64,000 nucleotides of DNA, taken from contig NC_133063.1 of NCBI RefSeq assembly GCF_048771995.1, forward strand, positions 63,065,810 to 63,129,809. Direction: 5' to 3'. The position numbers and the translations under genes were made by a program. Below are positions 1 through 13,364 of the stretch, piece by piece. Source of the DNA: Taeniopygia guttata (Eukaryota; Chordata; Aves; Passeriformes; Estrildidae). Below the pieces are notes generated by a model. That model was not told where the DNA came from, did not search any database, and was given only the letters and a program-made list of their open reading frames with translations. How positions within the stretch are numbered: position 1 is the stretch's first letter; each line of letters opens with the position of its first letter.

Positions 1-2329
1 CAAATGGAAACTTAACTTGTAATCAAAACTGTGTCTAGATTTTTTACGTCCCATGGCAAATCCTAAAAAAGGTGAAAACAACCAGGCCAAGTACATACAA
101 TACACCTGTAAGATGCACCAAATGTTGTTTTTTGCTGCCTAAGTTGTATTTTCTGGTCTGATAGAATTTGGGACTGTTTGAGACCAAAAGTTTGAACAGT
201 CTGATCAACAAACTTAACATACACAAATTGCAGGCAGCATACTGTGAAACTTCTGCATCTTCTGAAGTACCCAGTTTTCACCATAGTATTTTCTGGCATT
301 TGCAATAAATGGTGATTAATAACTTTGCAATATTTGTATTATTGTCACTATTTACAATAGCATCCTGCAGTCTCAAACACAATTGTGCACAAATACAAAC
401 TGAGGTTTGGAAAACAACTTTTATAGCATAACAATTATTAACTACTGTAAAGTATTTCAGGCAAAAATTTTTTGTCATATTTTCAAACAGTCATAGGGGA
501 GGACTTGTGAAGATCATGAAAGATCCTTAAAATGTAATATATGTATCATTGACCAGTCTCTTTTTTAAAGTTTCAGCCATGATTGCTACAAATATTTGAA
601 ATGTTTTATGTGACAATCTAGAATTCAGGAACACTTCAGCAGACTGAGAGGATTTTCCTAAATGGGGTGACCTCCACTCTGTAGTTTAGAAATGTCTTAC
701 TGACAAGCTGTATTTTTATTATAATCCTCAAGCTTGTTTACATTTTAAACAATATTCAACTAATATACTTGTAAAATTCAGTGGAATGACTGCAGAAAGC
801 AATATCTTGTATGTACCATAAAACATATGAAATGTATTGGTAAAAGAGCAGCTTAAAAACGAAAGCATCATGGCATTAAATTGCACATAAACATACAAAT
901 GAAGTTAGAGCATGTAAGGCAAAATGTTTTAATGTTCTAAACAAAAATTCTAAACCCATCAATTTCTAAAGTCTTTAAGCTGTAAAGAGACGTTCTTAGT
1001 TACCTTGAAATCTGTCAATTCTTCTTGATTACGCTGTGTTGCCTATCAGGCCAAATGTCTTATCCATCTATATTAAGAAACCATTGAAGTAGCTGCAAGT
1101 TTAGTCTTATAATAGATGTGCCATTAAAAGACCCTGTGTTTAAGCTCATTTGGCTCCTTTAGTGCCTTTCTGCCTTTCTCAGAATGTTATTGTTTAATGG
1201 CCCAAGGCACAAACAGAAGACCTCCTGAGTGTCATGGCTTGTCTATGATTTGGAAACCTTTGCTCAGCTTTCTTTGCCACATGCAAGCATGCAAGATTCA
1301 CTGAAATAATCAACCAGGAAATTTAGCTCCAGGCAAAGACCAGGTTTCAACCCTAGCTTTCTTTTAGCATCCTTATATTATTTGTATTGCCAAAAACAGC
1401 AATGGTGTATAAGTAAGAACTCAAAGTGAAAAAACAATGAGGGAAAAATAGGCAAGATACAAGGAAAATAATATATATAATCCTCAAAGATGTGTCAGGA
1501 TTTTAGTTTACCCTTTTCACACTTGAAAGTGATTGAAAGGGCCCACAAATTCTTATTTTAGAATTGTTTGAATGAAATACTGTTTAGGGAGCAGAAAACA
1601 AAGAATATTAAAGGGAAAATGTAGACTATACGGAGAAGGAGTGAATGTTAGGAAAGAGTGACTATTGTGCAAGAGCACACTTCTCTCTGAGAGAGACTAC
1701 AGTCCTAAAGCCAGCTGCAGTGCAAAAATCATATTGTTGTCACTTGCTGTATGCCTGGAATGAAAAGCCTGGTTGAAAATACTTTGTTTTGACTGCAGTA
1801 TTCTGGCAATACTACCTATCTTGCTTTTGATTATTGCTTATAAATTTTCTCAAAATCATTCACAAAATGTACATGCACAGGAAATTAAATTACACTCCAA
1901 ATGAAGGGGCTGCTCAGAACAATGAAATGTTTTCTCAAACTTAGACAAATTCAAAACACTTTGGAAAAAAAATCACACACTTTATCAGTAGGTCTTGATT
2001 TTGCTGTGAATGCAAACCAGTTTCCACGGAGGTATTAAATGCATGCTTAATTTGCAGTCTAAGCAAATCCTTTGTATCCTTCTCACAATATCAGCTACTA
2101 AATTACTGTCAAGTTTTGGCATATTTTGGTTGTTTGATTGTGTTTGGTTTTTTTAGAGGCTGTCTGTCAAAATATGAAATCTGATGTTACCTCTGTTATC
2201 TGGGTTATCTCTTGTTTACATTATTTTCACCAAGTTTCCACAAAGTGGAATTTTTTTTGCACATGTATTGAGATTTTTATATCAGCATAGTCAGAAATAA
2301 ACTTGGTCTAATAAGTCCATAAAGAATTA
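1..2329. other. AT-rich non-coding DNA
   Basis: No gene, RNA or clear repeat is recognised here. The only open frames are short (up to about 80 codons), lack codon bias and have no recognisable motifs. The base composition is AT-rich with scattered T and A runs. It could be intergenic DNA or a long intron of a gene lying to the left. Confidence 0.6.
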
Positions 2330-2475
2330 TATAATCATAGAATGGTTTGGGTTGTAAGGGGCCTTACACATGATCTAATTCCAGCCTCCTTGCTAGGGAC
2401 CACCTTGCACTGGACCAGGTTACTCAGAGTTCCATCCAGGCTTGGATGCTTTAGGATATTTTCTCATGCTGTCTT
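2330..2475 (-). repeat. CR1 LINE 3' end fragment
   Basis: The stretch opens with atcatagaatggtttgggtt and continues through diverged forms of the CR1 tail (a 'catgatctaattccagcctcc'-like and a 'ggaccaggttactcagag'-like segment). The 3' end lies on the left, so the element is in minus orientation. It is clearly diverged from a typical avian CR1 tail and therefore old. Confidence 0.8.
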
Positions 2476-5400
2476 CAGTAAATTTACTCTGAAGTCTTGG
2501 AAAGTGCGTTTGAACAATTATCTTAGAATAACTGAGTAATTTCTTTAACCTCATTTCAATTAATGTCTGGCTATTTCCAGTCCTTAGTCTTAATCTGTTT
2601 ATCTGTTGAGAGCATTCTACACCAAAGAAGTATTATTCCAATGGAAACTGACTGCTAGCTCTTCTCAGTTGGAACTCCCTTTTTCTTTGCCTGGCTCTGA
2701 TCTGGCCTTATTCTGTTAGAGAAAAGGAAAACAGGACACCAGAGCTGCCACCTGAGACACAGGCCATGACATGTCTGCAGCTTTGCTTTCACAAGGGTAA
2801 CTCTGGGAGGCAAGGAATGTGCTGGAGAGAGCAATAACACAAAAACCATTCAGTTGTTTAAAGATCCAGCAAGACTACCCAGACATGTTCTCCAGTCCCT
2901 GGGGAATGTAAACAGCCCTATGCGTTTACATATGCCTCTATGCCTTCATGTCTAGCTCTCTAAGGTATCTGAGATGTCTCTGAAATACCTGAGAAACAAA
3001 GACTTTCAGTAACTGCCCTCACAGTTAATGTTACAATGACCTTAAAAGTGCTTACAAGACTGTCACTCATATGAGCTTTGCAAGGTGGAAATAATATTTT
3101 AAAAGACTTAGTGTTTTGAACAAATGTCACATAACCTCTGCTTTGAAATTTGGAAGCACAAAGCTTCAATTAAACTAATTATTTAATTGGTCACTAAGCC
3201 ACAGTTTTGGTTTGTCATAGCTTTTTGGTTCCATAGAGTCAGAAAGCAGGGAAAAGCAGGGTTTTGTTTACTTACTCTCTCTTTGTTCATCTTTTTTCTT
3301 TCTTTTTAGCTGTTCCTCTGCAATCATAAGGATTGAAAACATTTCCTTTTAATGAGAACTGATATTCTTAAGTATCTAGCAAGTATTCTTAACTATCTCT
3401 TTAGAAAATGAAATAAAATTCAAAAGAACGTAGTCAGTGGTATCAAAATACACAATGGACTATTTTTCATTATTTTCTGGCAACCACATGAATAATGACA
3501 AACAGGGAAGGTTTCTAAATACAGGGAGCCCAAATATTTACCAAGAATTATGGTAAGAATTCTGTCTTCCAAATAATACGTCAGCTTTTTCAGTGAACAA
3601 TGTGCTACCTTTGCTAAAAGCAATCTAACCAATAGGCAGCAAAATCTGAGTTTTGAAGCTAACTGTACTATATAATTAGTAGGAATAGACTGAGATGTTC
3701 CTCTGATTGAAGCAGAGTTTCAGAAAATTTTAATGCAAGGAAAAAGATATCTCTAAATTGGCTTCTGATATATGCAGTGGACATTGTTTTATGTAAAATA
3801 AGGAATTATCTACAAAAGAAAGGCCAACATTATAATTAATCTGATTTTATGCCCAGTTCTTTTTACAGCATCTAAATGATAAAGGAAAGCATTTGCTTAC
3901 CAACCTTTTTCCTGCATATGCTGATTAATGTCCTGCATGCAATTAGATAGTTTCTGCCTCTGTGTATCACTTGTAGGAAGGTTGCATGGGCTTTCTGAAA
4001 ATGTTCTTTTTATCTGAGCAGACGTTCTCTTAAGCTCCACACCTGAGTGTGTCACTGGTGACTGTGTGCCTATATGTGCAGATAAAGACTCCTTTCTGTA
4101 CCCTGGATATCACAGGACCCAGTTCTATAGCTCCTTGCTTTGCAGTCTTGAAGCATGTGGGTGAAAGGGAATCGGACGTTGTATTTTGGAGCAAAGTGTA
4201 TTTGCTCTCTGTATTGAGAGTTAATTGTTAAAAGATTAAGAATTACGTGCTGTTGATCTATATGCTTGCAAGGATTATAAGCAGCATTACATAGAGTTGT
4301 AGCAAGGGAAAGGACTAATCTGTGGAAATTACTGTTTCAGTGCAATAGAAGCAACTTAGTGATGTTTCCATATGCTCCTAAATACAGTATATAGAGTACA
4401 CAGCAAACATGTCTGTAACATTTGTCTGACGTTGACATATAGTCTATGCAACAGGAGCAAAAACCTTTTAGGATTAACACATTTTTAAGTTTAGTCATAC
4501 AAATATCAGAGACCATTCTTGTTATACAATGTAAATGCTGAACAAGGACACTATACTATGTGACACTGGCAACCTACTTGATTGAGGAAGCAGATAAGAT
4601 TACATTAATGAAAACATACACACTGTTGACTGACAGTTCAAATCATGTGGATCAACCTCCTAATTTTTGAAACTCAAAAGTACAAGCTAAACAGCTTTTT
4701 AAAAGGTTGTTGAATACATATGGATTGCCTGATTCCTGTTTGTGTATTTTAAAAATTTTATAAGACATATATTTTATATATGTATGAATATTTCCTGAGG
4801 CATAATTACAGCATTAATTTATTAGAAAATTTATAGGCCATTACTTTTTTCTCTCTCTCTCCTTTTTTAAATGCATAATAACTTGAATTATTTAATTAAA
4901 TTAGAATGCATTATTTAAGGTTATGGACATTGTTTCATACACATACCATATACCTATTTTATTTTCTTTACTCCATTTGCAGGACATAATCTTGAGCTGG
5001 TTATACAGTACCCTGGTACTTTATAGAAAGATTGGACTATGATCCTGACTGGAGAAAAATATTAAAGACACTGTAAAGGGAAGAAGATTACTATGGAGCA
5101 GATATGATGAAAACATGACTAGTTTATTAGAGAAGAAGAAGAAGATGAAGAAAATAGCTTGGAGTAAGGGTCAAGCAGAGGGAAGATTTGGCTTCTATAG
5201 TAGATGTAGTGTTTTGTGATTTTGTTACTGTTTTTGTTTCCTTATGAATGAATGATTTCAAAGGTGATGGTTTTTATCACTGAAAACAAGGACAATATTG
5301 CAAAGTAAAAAGTAAGGTCAAGAAGACAGAAGCGTTTCATCTGAAAAAGAATCAGCAGAAGAGAAAGAAAGCATTTATTCCATGGCATAATGGCTATGAG

Positions 5401-5589
5401 TCTTTCCTAGCAGTTCTAGATTTCAGTCATTTGCCTAGTAGCAGAAGCTGCACTTGTACCATACATTCACCTGCAGATGACTAACAAGCACAAGTAAAGC
5501 AGAATTGTACTGCCTTCCTTACTGTCCTATTTAATCTCTCCAAAATGAAATTATTAGACTAGAATCTTTACATAACTTAAATTCTTTCA
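2476..5589. other. AT-rich non-coding DNA
   Basis: No gene is recognised. There is a short GAA/GAT-rich purine stretch near 5130-5155 and several T-rich runs. The open frames are 60-70 codons with no domain resemblance. Confidence 0.6.
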
Positions 5590-5990
5590 CAGAATCACAC
5601 AAAGGTTGAGCTTTTGAAAGGAAGGAATCTCTGGATGTCATCTTGTCAAGGTTTTCTGGTTTAGAGACAGCTAGAGCCACTTATCCAGAATAATGTCTAA
5701 TCTGCTCTTCTGTCACAAGACACTGCTGGAAAGAGCCTGGCTCCATCTTCTTTGCGGCATCCTTTTTAAGACCTTTTAGGTTCAGGCCTTTTTACAGATT
5801 GATCAGATCCTCTCTGAGCCTTCTATTCTTCAGGCTGAACCATCCCAGCTTGCTCAGCCTATCCTCCAAGAAGAGATGCTTCATGCCCTCATCATCTTCA
5901 TGGCACTTTGCTGGACTATGCCCAGCATGTGCAGCTCTCTTGCACTGGGGAGCTCAGAATCAAGCACAGGTAAAGGATCAGCTTCTTCAT
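5590..5990 (-). repeat. CR1 LINE fragment, left part (interrupted)
   Basis: CR1 tail sequence in minus orientation. It starts with an 'agaatcaca' 3' end and includes recognisable forms of the CR1 phrases around 5800-5900 ('cagatcctctctgagccttct', 'tcttcaggctgaaccatccca', 'agcctatcctccaa'). It stops at the 5 bp direct repeat ttcat (5986-5990), where an LTR element is inserted. The same CR1 resumes after 7381. Confidence 0.85.
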
Positions 5991-7376
5991 TGTCACAGTT
6001 TGACACTGGCACAATGCTAGTGCCCCTATGAAAATTCAACTTCGTTGAATGCTGTGAAATGCGATTGAGAGCAGAGCAAAGCAGGCTAAGCTTAATAATA
6101 AGGGAAAAACTTTATTACACTTCTACTATTATACTACTATAAAAGAAAAAAGAAAGAAAAAAACGCACACAAAATTTAAAATGAAAACCTTTCAAAACAT
6201 TCTTCTCCCCACCATCTAACTCTAACAAACTATAGTGAGACACATTTGGATCTTTAATCAAGTATTTACCTTTTAATATAATCAATACTGAGTCTATCAG
6301 GGGAGAAAGAAGTCTCTCTTGCACTGTAGACCCCCAGGAAACACAGCTGCCACCTCTTGTGTTTCCATGTCACACATGGCACTGCTCAGAGAGAATCTGC
6401 CAGTGTGACACTCTCCTCTCCATGTCACAGTGCTTTCACTACCGTGTATGGACAGAGACTACTTATAGGGCTCCTTTAAGGATGCTTTGCTAAGGACTAA
6501 CAGGAACAACAGTCCAGTGTCTCATTTTAGGACTACAGTCCCCCCCATTTTCCCCTGGGGCCAAAGATCTAAGAACAGAGATCTTCTTCTCTTCTTTTCT
6601 AAAAACAGAGGGCATCATCCCACCCTTCTCAGCTTTTCTCTGTTCATTCCTGAACTGGTAGTTGCTGAAGTAGGTCTCATGGCTTACCATTGCATCCTCC
6701 CAAAATGCAGTCTCACTTGGAGGAGAAATTGTTTCACTCTATGGCTAACAAGGAGAGTCTAGCTAAAAGCCCCTCCATCATCTCCCCCTAACCTCCTTTC
6801 CCTAACATCTGAAGTCTCAAGCTGTATCTCTTTCTTTCAAATTGAGGAGGAGTAATATTTCATAAAGCCTTCATTTCCCAAGAAAGGGTTAAAAGTCCCA
6901 GACTCCCCAGACAGCTGAAATCTTGGCCCAGGACTCTTGTCTTTCACGCTGGGCATCTTCCCCCCCCTTTCTCTTTCTCTTCTACTAGCAAGCTTCTAGG
7001 TGTCTGCAAGTTTTTATCTCTTTCCCTCTAGGTTATGGGGGAGAAAACAAAGATATTTTAGACATTCTCCACCCTTCCATCCGCAAGAACTGGCCCAGCT
7101 CGGTTCCCGATCCTTCACCCCCTGGCCTACCTCTCCAGGCCACTAGCTCCCCTCCCCCACCCAGCCACCTGGCCAAGCAAGGGAGGTCTGCACTCTCCGA
7201 TGACGGGAACCAAAGAGAGCGAGTTCTCCCGAGAATTCTGCTTTTAACCCCTCTGTATTCCCAGAGGCGTGTCTACCTTCAATTAGTCACCCCAGGTGTT
7301 AATATCTAAACCTGACCCCTGACTAGATTAACCTCTTCCTTCTAAGAAAATTCTTTTTCTGTGTTAGACCACGACA
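5991..7376 (-). mobile_element. Solo LTR, endogenous retrovirus (ERVL-like by duplication length)
   Basis: A block of about 1.39 kb that begins TGTCACAG and ends CACGACA. It is bounded by the identical 5 bp target duplication ttcat (5986-5990 and 7377-7381). It carries an aaactttatt motif (reverse of a poly-A signal) near 6107-6116, so it is read in minus orientation. No internal coding region is present, which fits a solo LTR left by recombination. The TG...CA ends and 5 bp duplication point to an ERVL-type element, though the family name is inference. It is unusually long for a solo LTR and sits inside a CR1, so it is younger than that CR1. Confidence 0.75.
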
Positions 7377-7381
7377 TTCAT

Positions 7382-7675
7382 CCTGCTGGCAAAACTGCTA
7401 AAGCAGTCCAGATCATTAGTGGCAAGGGCACATTGGTGGCTTATGATCAACTTGGTGCCTGGCACGATCTCCAGGGCTTTATCTGCAAAGCTGGTGTCCT
7501 GCTGGATAGCTGCATGGGCAGGTGCCTGGGAAGGCTGTCCTCAGGGGCAGGACTTTGTGCTCCCCCCTTGATGAACTTTTTGGGCTCCTGGCCTGGCCCT
7601 GGTGGTGCTGCAGAGAGAAGCACCAAGTTATGGCTCTGTGCAGGAGGAATCTGGTTGCTGCCATGATGCCTCAGG
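7382..7675 (-). repeat. CR1 LINE fragment, right part (continuation of 5590-5990)
   Basis: The CR1 resumes directly after the LTR target duplication. Phrases typical of avian CR1 in minus orientation are visible, such as 'aagggcacattggtggctt' and 'gactttgtgctcccccc', a diverged form of 'gcacttggccttgttgaac'. The two parts together give a CR1 remnant of about 0.7 kb, split by the younger LTR. Confidence 0.75.
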
Positions 7676-7712
7676 TTTAGCTTTTGTATTTTTCAGATTC
7701 TGTTCTTCTTTA

Positions 7713-8096
7713 GTGTGTAAGTCTAGGTTTCATATTAGGGGATAGCAAGCTCTCTCCACAGAACAGGCAGACAAAACAATTTCTTCTCTAGCTAGAGACC
7801 AAGGACAGGTGATCCAGGTCTCAGGCCCAAGAGCATAAACAACAGTGGACCAAAGAGAGAAAACAAGAAGGACTGGATTTCATGGGTTAAAGTTAATTGG
7901 ACAATTATTTATTGGACAATTAGTTCTAATATGCCAACGGACCAAAACTTATAAAAGTGTGAGACCCCAGGACCCTGGGTCCATTCTGTGGCCATTTTGG
8001 GTTTTGCTACGCAAGGTGGATCTATTGAGGCCTCTTAATATATAACTACTTTATTCTTTAGCTCTGCCTAGTCTCTGTTCTAGGTCAGCCTTCACA
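7713..8096 (+). mobile_element. LTR-like block, endogenous retrovirus
   Basis: This stretch has LTR-like architecture on the plus strand: a TATA-like cttataaaag near 7948, a GC-moderate leader starting gtgagacccc, then a poly-A-signal-like AT stretch with 'ctactttattctttag' and an end in TTCACA. I could not find a convincing target duplication, so the limits are approximate. It may be a solo LTR or a fragment. Confidence 0.45.
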
Positions 8097-9960
8097 ATAC
8101 ATCAGCTATAGCAAGTTGGCACCAAGAAATGCAGGCTGGTAGGAGAGCAGGACCCCAGGATGTGGGGGCAGAGGGTGTGGTGAGGATGAGGACCCGCCCG
8201 GAGTGATTAGCACTGGAACACAGGCTGGCCCTGAGGACCTTTGGAAACATCTGTCTGGGATCAGTTGCAAAGCTGGAGAGCATCTGCCTTTGGAGGAACA
8301 ACAAAATCATACCTGGGAAATGTAGAAGGACCCAGCAGCATTAACATGCCACTCCTCCTGGCCAGGAGCTGCATTCCCTCACCCCTTCTCCCATGTTACC
8401 CATCCACAGCAGCTAGCAACACATGAGGAAGCAGAGGCCATGCACCAGGAAAAGGGGGAGAAAACGCAGATGGGGATAGCCATGCCAGTAGCATTAGTAA
8501 TAAGATTCTGTATTTTTCATCCATTTAATTTCCTTGTTAGACTACTGAGAGCCTTCTGATTGACTTGTGGGCTGGCAAATATTCCAGTTGCTGGACTAGC
8601 TCCCAGCTCCATTTTCATCATTATTTGGGGCATTCTTTCAGTGCTGCTGGTGAGTTGGCCTCTTGCAGGACTGGAAAGAGCCTAGGGAGCTACTGGTCTG
8701 CCAGATGAATGACCTCTATCCCAGCTGGAAGTGGAGGAACCTGGCATGGCCTACCCTGGATCTGTATGAGGCAATAGCTTCTCGCTGTAGGTGGGAATAC
8801 GGGCACTGGGGGACTGCTGGCGCTGCCATGAAGAGCGGTGGTTGAGGTGCTGGAGCACTCCTCTTCAGTTCCAGCAGGGCTGCTGAAAGGGGCCAGGCCA
8901 GGTATGAGAGACCCCCTTGGTGAGGTAGCAGGATGGGGGGCACCAGGGGGCTGCCCTCCTGCTCCTCAGCAGCATGGCTGTCCTCCAGGTTGAGCAGATG
9001 GTGGCTCTCCCTGCTGCACTGCTGCACCACAACATTAGTGAGGTTGTACAATCCTTGACATGTGGTTTTTGAGGCTGAACCTCATGCTGGATCAAGAAAT
9101 CTATGTTCAGCCCAAAGCAGCACAGGGTGAGCATTACAAAGTCCTCCACTACATGAAAGTGTTGATTCTCAAAGGTCAGTCTCAGTTTCTGATGTACCTA
9201 GAGAAGAAAAGGCTGGAGGAAAGCTGGGTGGTCACAGAAAAGGGATGCCCAGGTATGCAGGTGGAGGCCACCTTCAGGAGACCTGAAGTAGATGGTACTC
9301 CACAGGTTGTTCTGCTACTGCAGGTCTGTGGGCAGCTGGATGGCCATGAGGTCCTCCTGCCTGGTGGCCAACAACTGATGACAACGTAGATGATGTGACA
9401 ACATGTTCCTCAAAGTCAGGCCCATCTGCACTGAGTACACAATGGAGAGGATCTCTGTCTTGCGGAGGGGGCAATTGGGCTTGCTCTCAGCCTGCTGCAG
9501 GATGCATGGATAGGCAGCATTGTTAAGCTGTCCAGGTTGCGGGACAGCAGTTGCCCAGCTCCATGCTCATGCTCTGTACTGCGGTGGGATGGTGGGAGCT
9601 GTGAGATGATGGGAGCTGTTGAGTGCTGCAGCAGTGGGTGTCACACTAGAAAGGGAAGAGGTGTAGCAATCACCATCTGCCCCGGAGAAGGGTGTAAGTG
9701 CCCAGGCCCCTCAAGAAATAAACCCTCCCAGCTCTGCAAGGTAATTTCCCCTTCCAATTCAGCTTTGCTTCTGAAAGCAGTCCTGGGTGCCTCAGCTGCC
9801 TGAACCTGTCAAGGCTGAGGAAGTTCCTTCGATGGATCTGGAGCTGGACATCAAGACCAGAGAGAAAAACACTCCCTTCAGACAACACTGGCACCACAGG
9901 CCTCACTTAATGCTCCAACCCTCAACAATTACTCATCAGGAGTCCAGACATGAGTTGACT
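8097..9960. other. Unassigned, moderately GC-rich block with overlapping minus-strand open frames
   Basis: Several adjacent open frames of 60-111 codons lie on the minus strand (for example 9051-8716, 9149-8865 and 9474-9274), in different frames. One conceptual reading through 9470-9050 has a protein-like mix of residues but contains breaks. No family is recognised. It could be an old broken retrocopy or simply non-coding DNA of higher GC content. Confidence 0.3.
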
Positions 9961-12900
9961 GGGTGAGACCCAGTGCCCAGATAAAGCAGTAAGGTCACAA
10001 TCCATCACTTGGGGAAAGTCAGTAGCCAGCATCACAGCCTGTCACTCAGGGACATGTCAGTGTTGCAAAAAATGTAGTAAAAAATCCCCAACTCCTTAAC
10101 ACCAATATTCATTAAGAAGCAGACATTCTTCATTTGACTGGATGTGCAAGGGGGTATCTCCTCCAAACACTGTGCATGCTAAGTATGGGAAAGTTTCTGT
10201 TTATATACTGTATTTTACATACATATTCATACTGATTTTTCCAGAATAAACATAAATATGATAGTAATTTCCTCAAAGTCATGAACACATTTTCCCTCCC
10301 TTTTATGCATGTGTTCTTCTGTCTTAGGGGTCTCTTTCATGATCCTTACTGGTGGATGACCCCAGTGCTGACTGACATCAGGTGAAACTGGCAGAACACT
10401 GGGGCTGGTGGACTTCCAGTTCTGCTTCTTACATAATGGGCATTGTGGAGTTCCACAGGCTAGTGGGTTTTGAAGAATAAGCATTGTGTTAGCTCACTTG
10501 GTGTAGACAATTTATCATCCAGTACATCCCTTGGTGACATCAGTTACCTTGGAGACACCACTATCCAGCACTAGGTAACATCACAATGGGCCATCCTCAC
10601 CCCGGCTCTCTCCAGGAGCACTGTGGCCCAAGAGTACACGTCTGGGATTACTGTAGTGCCACTGCCAACACCACCCCTCTATCTCTTGTCTCATGCTTCT
10701 TACCGGTGTTTCATACATGCCACCAAGGCTTTATCCCTGTGTTCCAAGGCCCCATCAGGTCTCTATGGCCAGGGCAGACATTTCCAGGCATATCTGGCAA
10801 GAGTACTCTCTAGTTAAGAACTCATGCCTCCCTGAAAATCTACAAGACAAAGCCAGCAAAATGGCTGTGAGACTGACAGCTGCTGGTGGCACTCACACTA
10901 GAACTTCATCAAGCTCACATCCACTAGCAGCTTCCCAGGACACCCAGGCAGTGAAGAGTGAATTCTGGGAATGTGAAGAGGCACCAAAGGCTGAGTTTCT
11001 TTCCCTCTGTCTTACCTCACGTAATTCTCTCCAGACTAAGAGGGAATACACATTTAGCAGCTTCCAAACCGGTGGATATGACAGTTTGTGTGCAAATGGG
11101 TGAATCCATTTAATTACAAAACAAAAAATCTCTGCTCCTTGCTTTGTGCTTTGCAACATTACTGTGATTTGTTTATTCAATTTGCATAGAGGTTTTGGGA
11201 TACTCAGAATATCCCAGAAGGCTTCTAAACTCTGCCCAGGGACCAACAGTATAATATGATCTATGTGATTAAAGACAAGATTACCTACTACATCACATAG
11301 CCATTGTCCTTGGTCACACAGGATGGGGTGGGCAGCATTTTGCTTTTCAGAGGTTAAAGCTGTTCCATTTATGAGCAAGTACAGTGTGCTACAGGGAATT
11401 TGCTATTACAGGCCTCTTTCTATTTGTATGTTCCGAGAATCTTAATTTCCATGAGATTTTCAATACAAGTTGCTTCAGGCCATCAAAAAAAAAAAAAGAC
11501 TTTTGGATGCAAATGCCATCCTCTAATTTTATTATATATTTATAACTTGCTATATGTGCAATATGACCAAAAACAAAAGCAAAAAATGCAAACAAATGAA
11601 GTAAAGGTCAAAGAAGTATGATCACTCTTCCCTTGCCCCAAGTACTTTGTAAACTATGTAAAAAAATTCACATCAAGTAATGCATTCTTACTAAAAATCA
11701 AAGGAACATTTTAGGCTGCAAGAAAGAAGAACAGCTCAGAAAAGGGGATACACAGATGGTAGAATTTGAAGTCATGGTGGCTTTGGTGGTCCTGTGAAGT
11801 ACTGTTTGCCTGTTTCGAGGTTTCTTTAGTCTCTCTTGCAGAAAAAACTGGAATACAATTTAGATCAGACCAGAACAGAAGAATTTTATCAATACAGCTA
11901 TAGGAGACAACACAGAATGGCAGAGTGACCATTGCTGCCGGTACAAACTCTGTCCAAAGGAGAGAGACACAGAGGTGATAACACCTGACATGCAGGTTAT
12001 ACAACTCCTTCTTTGTCAAGACTGTGTTAGATAAGCAGGATATGGTAGGTAACAACTGAGATTTAATTCCTTCAGATAAGTAGGGTTTATGCAGTATACC
12101 AGTTTACAAATGATCTACTCCTTTTATGAATAATCCACTCCTTTGTAAATAAATCCTGCTGACTGGCAAAGTCCTTAGCAGCAAATATGTCTTAAGTAGG
12201 GAGACTAGTAGAGGCCTATGAGACATTAACTATTTTGCTTCCACAACACTGGATGAATTTCTTTTTTCCTACTTTCTAAAAACAGCAAAATCAGAGAATG
12301 GAACATGAAGTCATTTTAGATACATGTATTATGCCAAAAAACCCTGAAGTCTGCAACATGAACAAAATGTAGGAAGGAAGCTAAGAAAGAGAATATCCTA
12401 TGTGTGCATCAACTGACATTGAAGAAAATAAAATTGTTGTTGCTAAATTACGATACTGCTTATGTTATACAGAACCCCATAGATTTAATGATTTCTATTA
12501 TTGTGAAAGGATGTGTTTATCTAGTAAAAACATGGACATTAAAGGATGTAAAACAGTTTATTGTGAATTTTTTCCTCTCTTCTACAACAATTAAAGACAA
12601 AGAGGAAAGAGAAAAGAAGTTGGAATTTAAATGAGAAAAAACAGAAGCTGTGAAATAGTAATAGATCACAGAAATTCAAATAAATTTGTTTGTTTGCTTG
12701 TTTGTTTTTAATTTGGTAAGGGGGACTTACAAGGATAATTTGACCGGTTATTAGATAAAATCTGGAAATATTCAAATATTAAAGATAGAATAATTTGATA
12801 GTTTCTCCAGAGAAAACTGTTGCGCTCATGGTTTAGGTTTCCTTCAGTAAAAATACAGTGTTTTCTGGCTTTATGAGAATCATCTTTCATTAGTCCAGCC

Positions 12901-13364
12901 AGAGGACCCAGCAAGGAGAGGAACAATTCATTTTCCCAGGCAGCTGTATTATGTTAGACCTGTTACTCACTTCTACAAGGCAAACAGTAAGCTATGCTTT
13001 TTAACTTCATCAAAGTAGCAAAAGCTTATCTAGATAGACACAAGAGGCCCCTAATTTACCCAGTACATGCTTTGTAGTTAATTTCAGCAACTCAAACCTA
13101 CAATAATTTCTATTTTCTTAAGCTGTTTCAATTTTTTTTAAAATTTTGTATTTGGCTCTAACAGCTAACCAGTCTCTTGGAAGAAAGTTGTCCCAAGATA
13201 TTCTTGATCTAACATTATTTATCCACACTAAACTTACCTGAAAAAATTCTGTATCAAAATTAATACAACTGGTGTAAACTCACAATTCATAAAATGAAAA
13301 CCCACTTATGATGCCTATTATAGATACTTGTTTATACAGAAAAAGCAAATCTGACCTTGCCTTA
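9961..13364. other. Non-coding DNA, nothing assigned
   Basis: No recognisable gene or repeat. Open frames up to 161 codons (11378-10893, minus) have no recognisable domain or splice context and overlap others on the opposite strand. AT-rich sequence dominates after about 11100. Confidence 0.5.
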
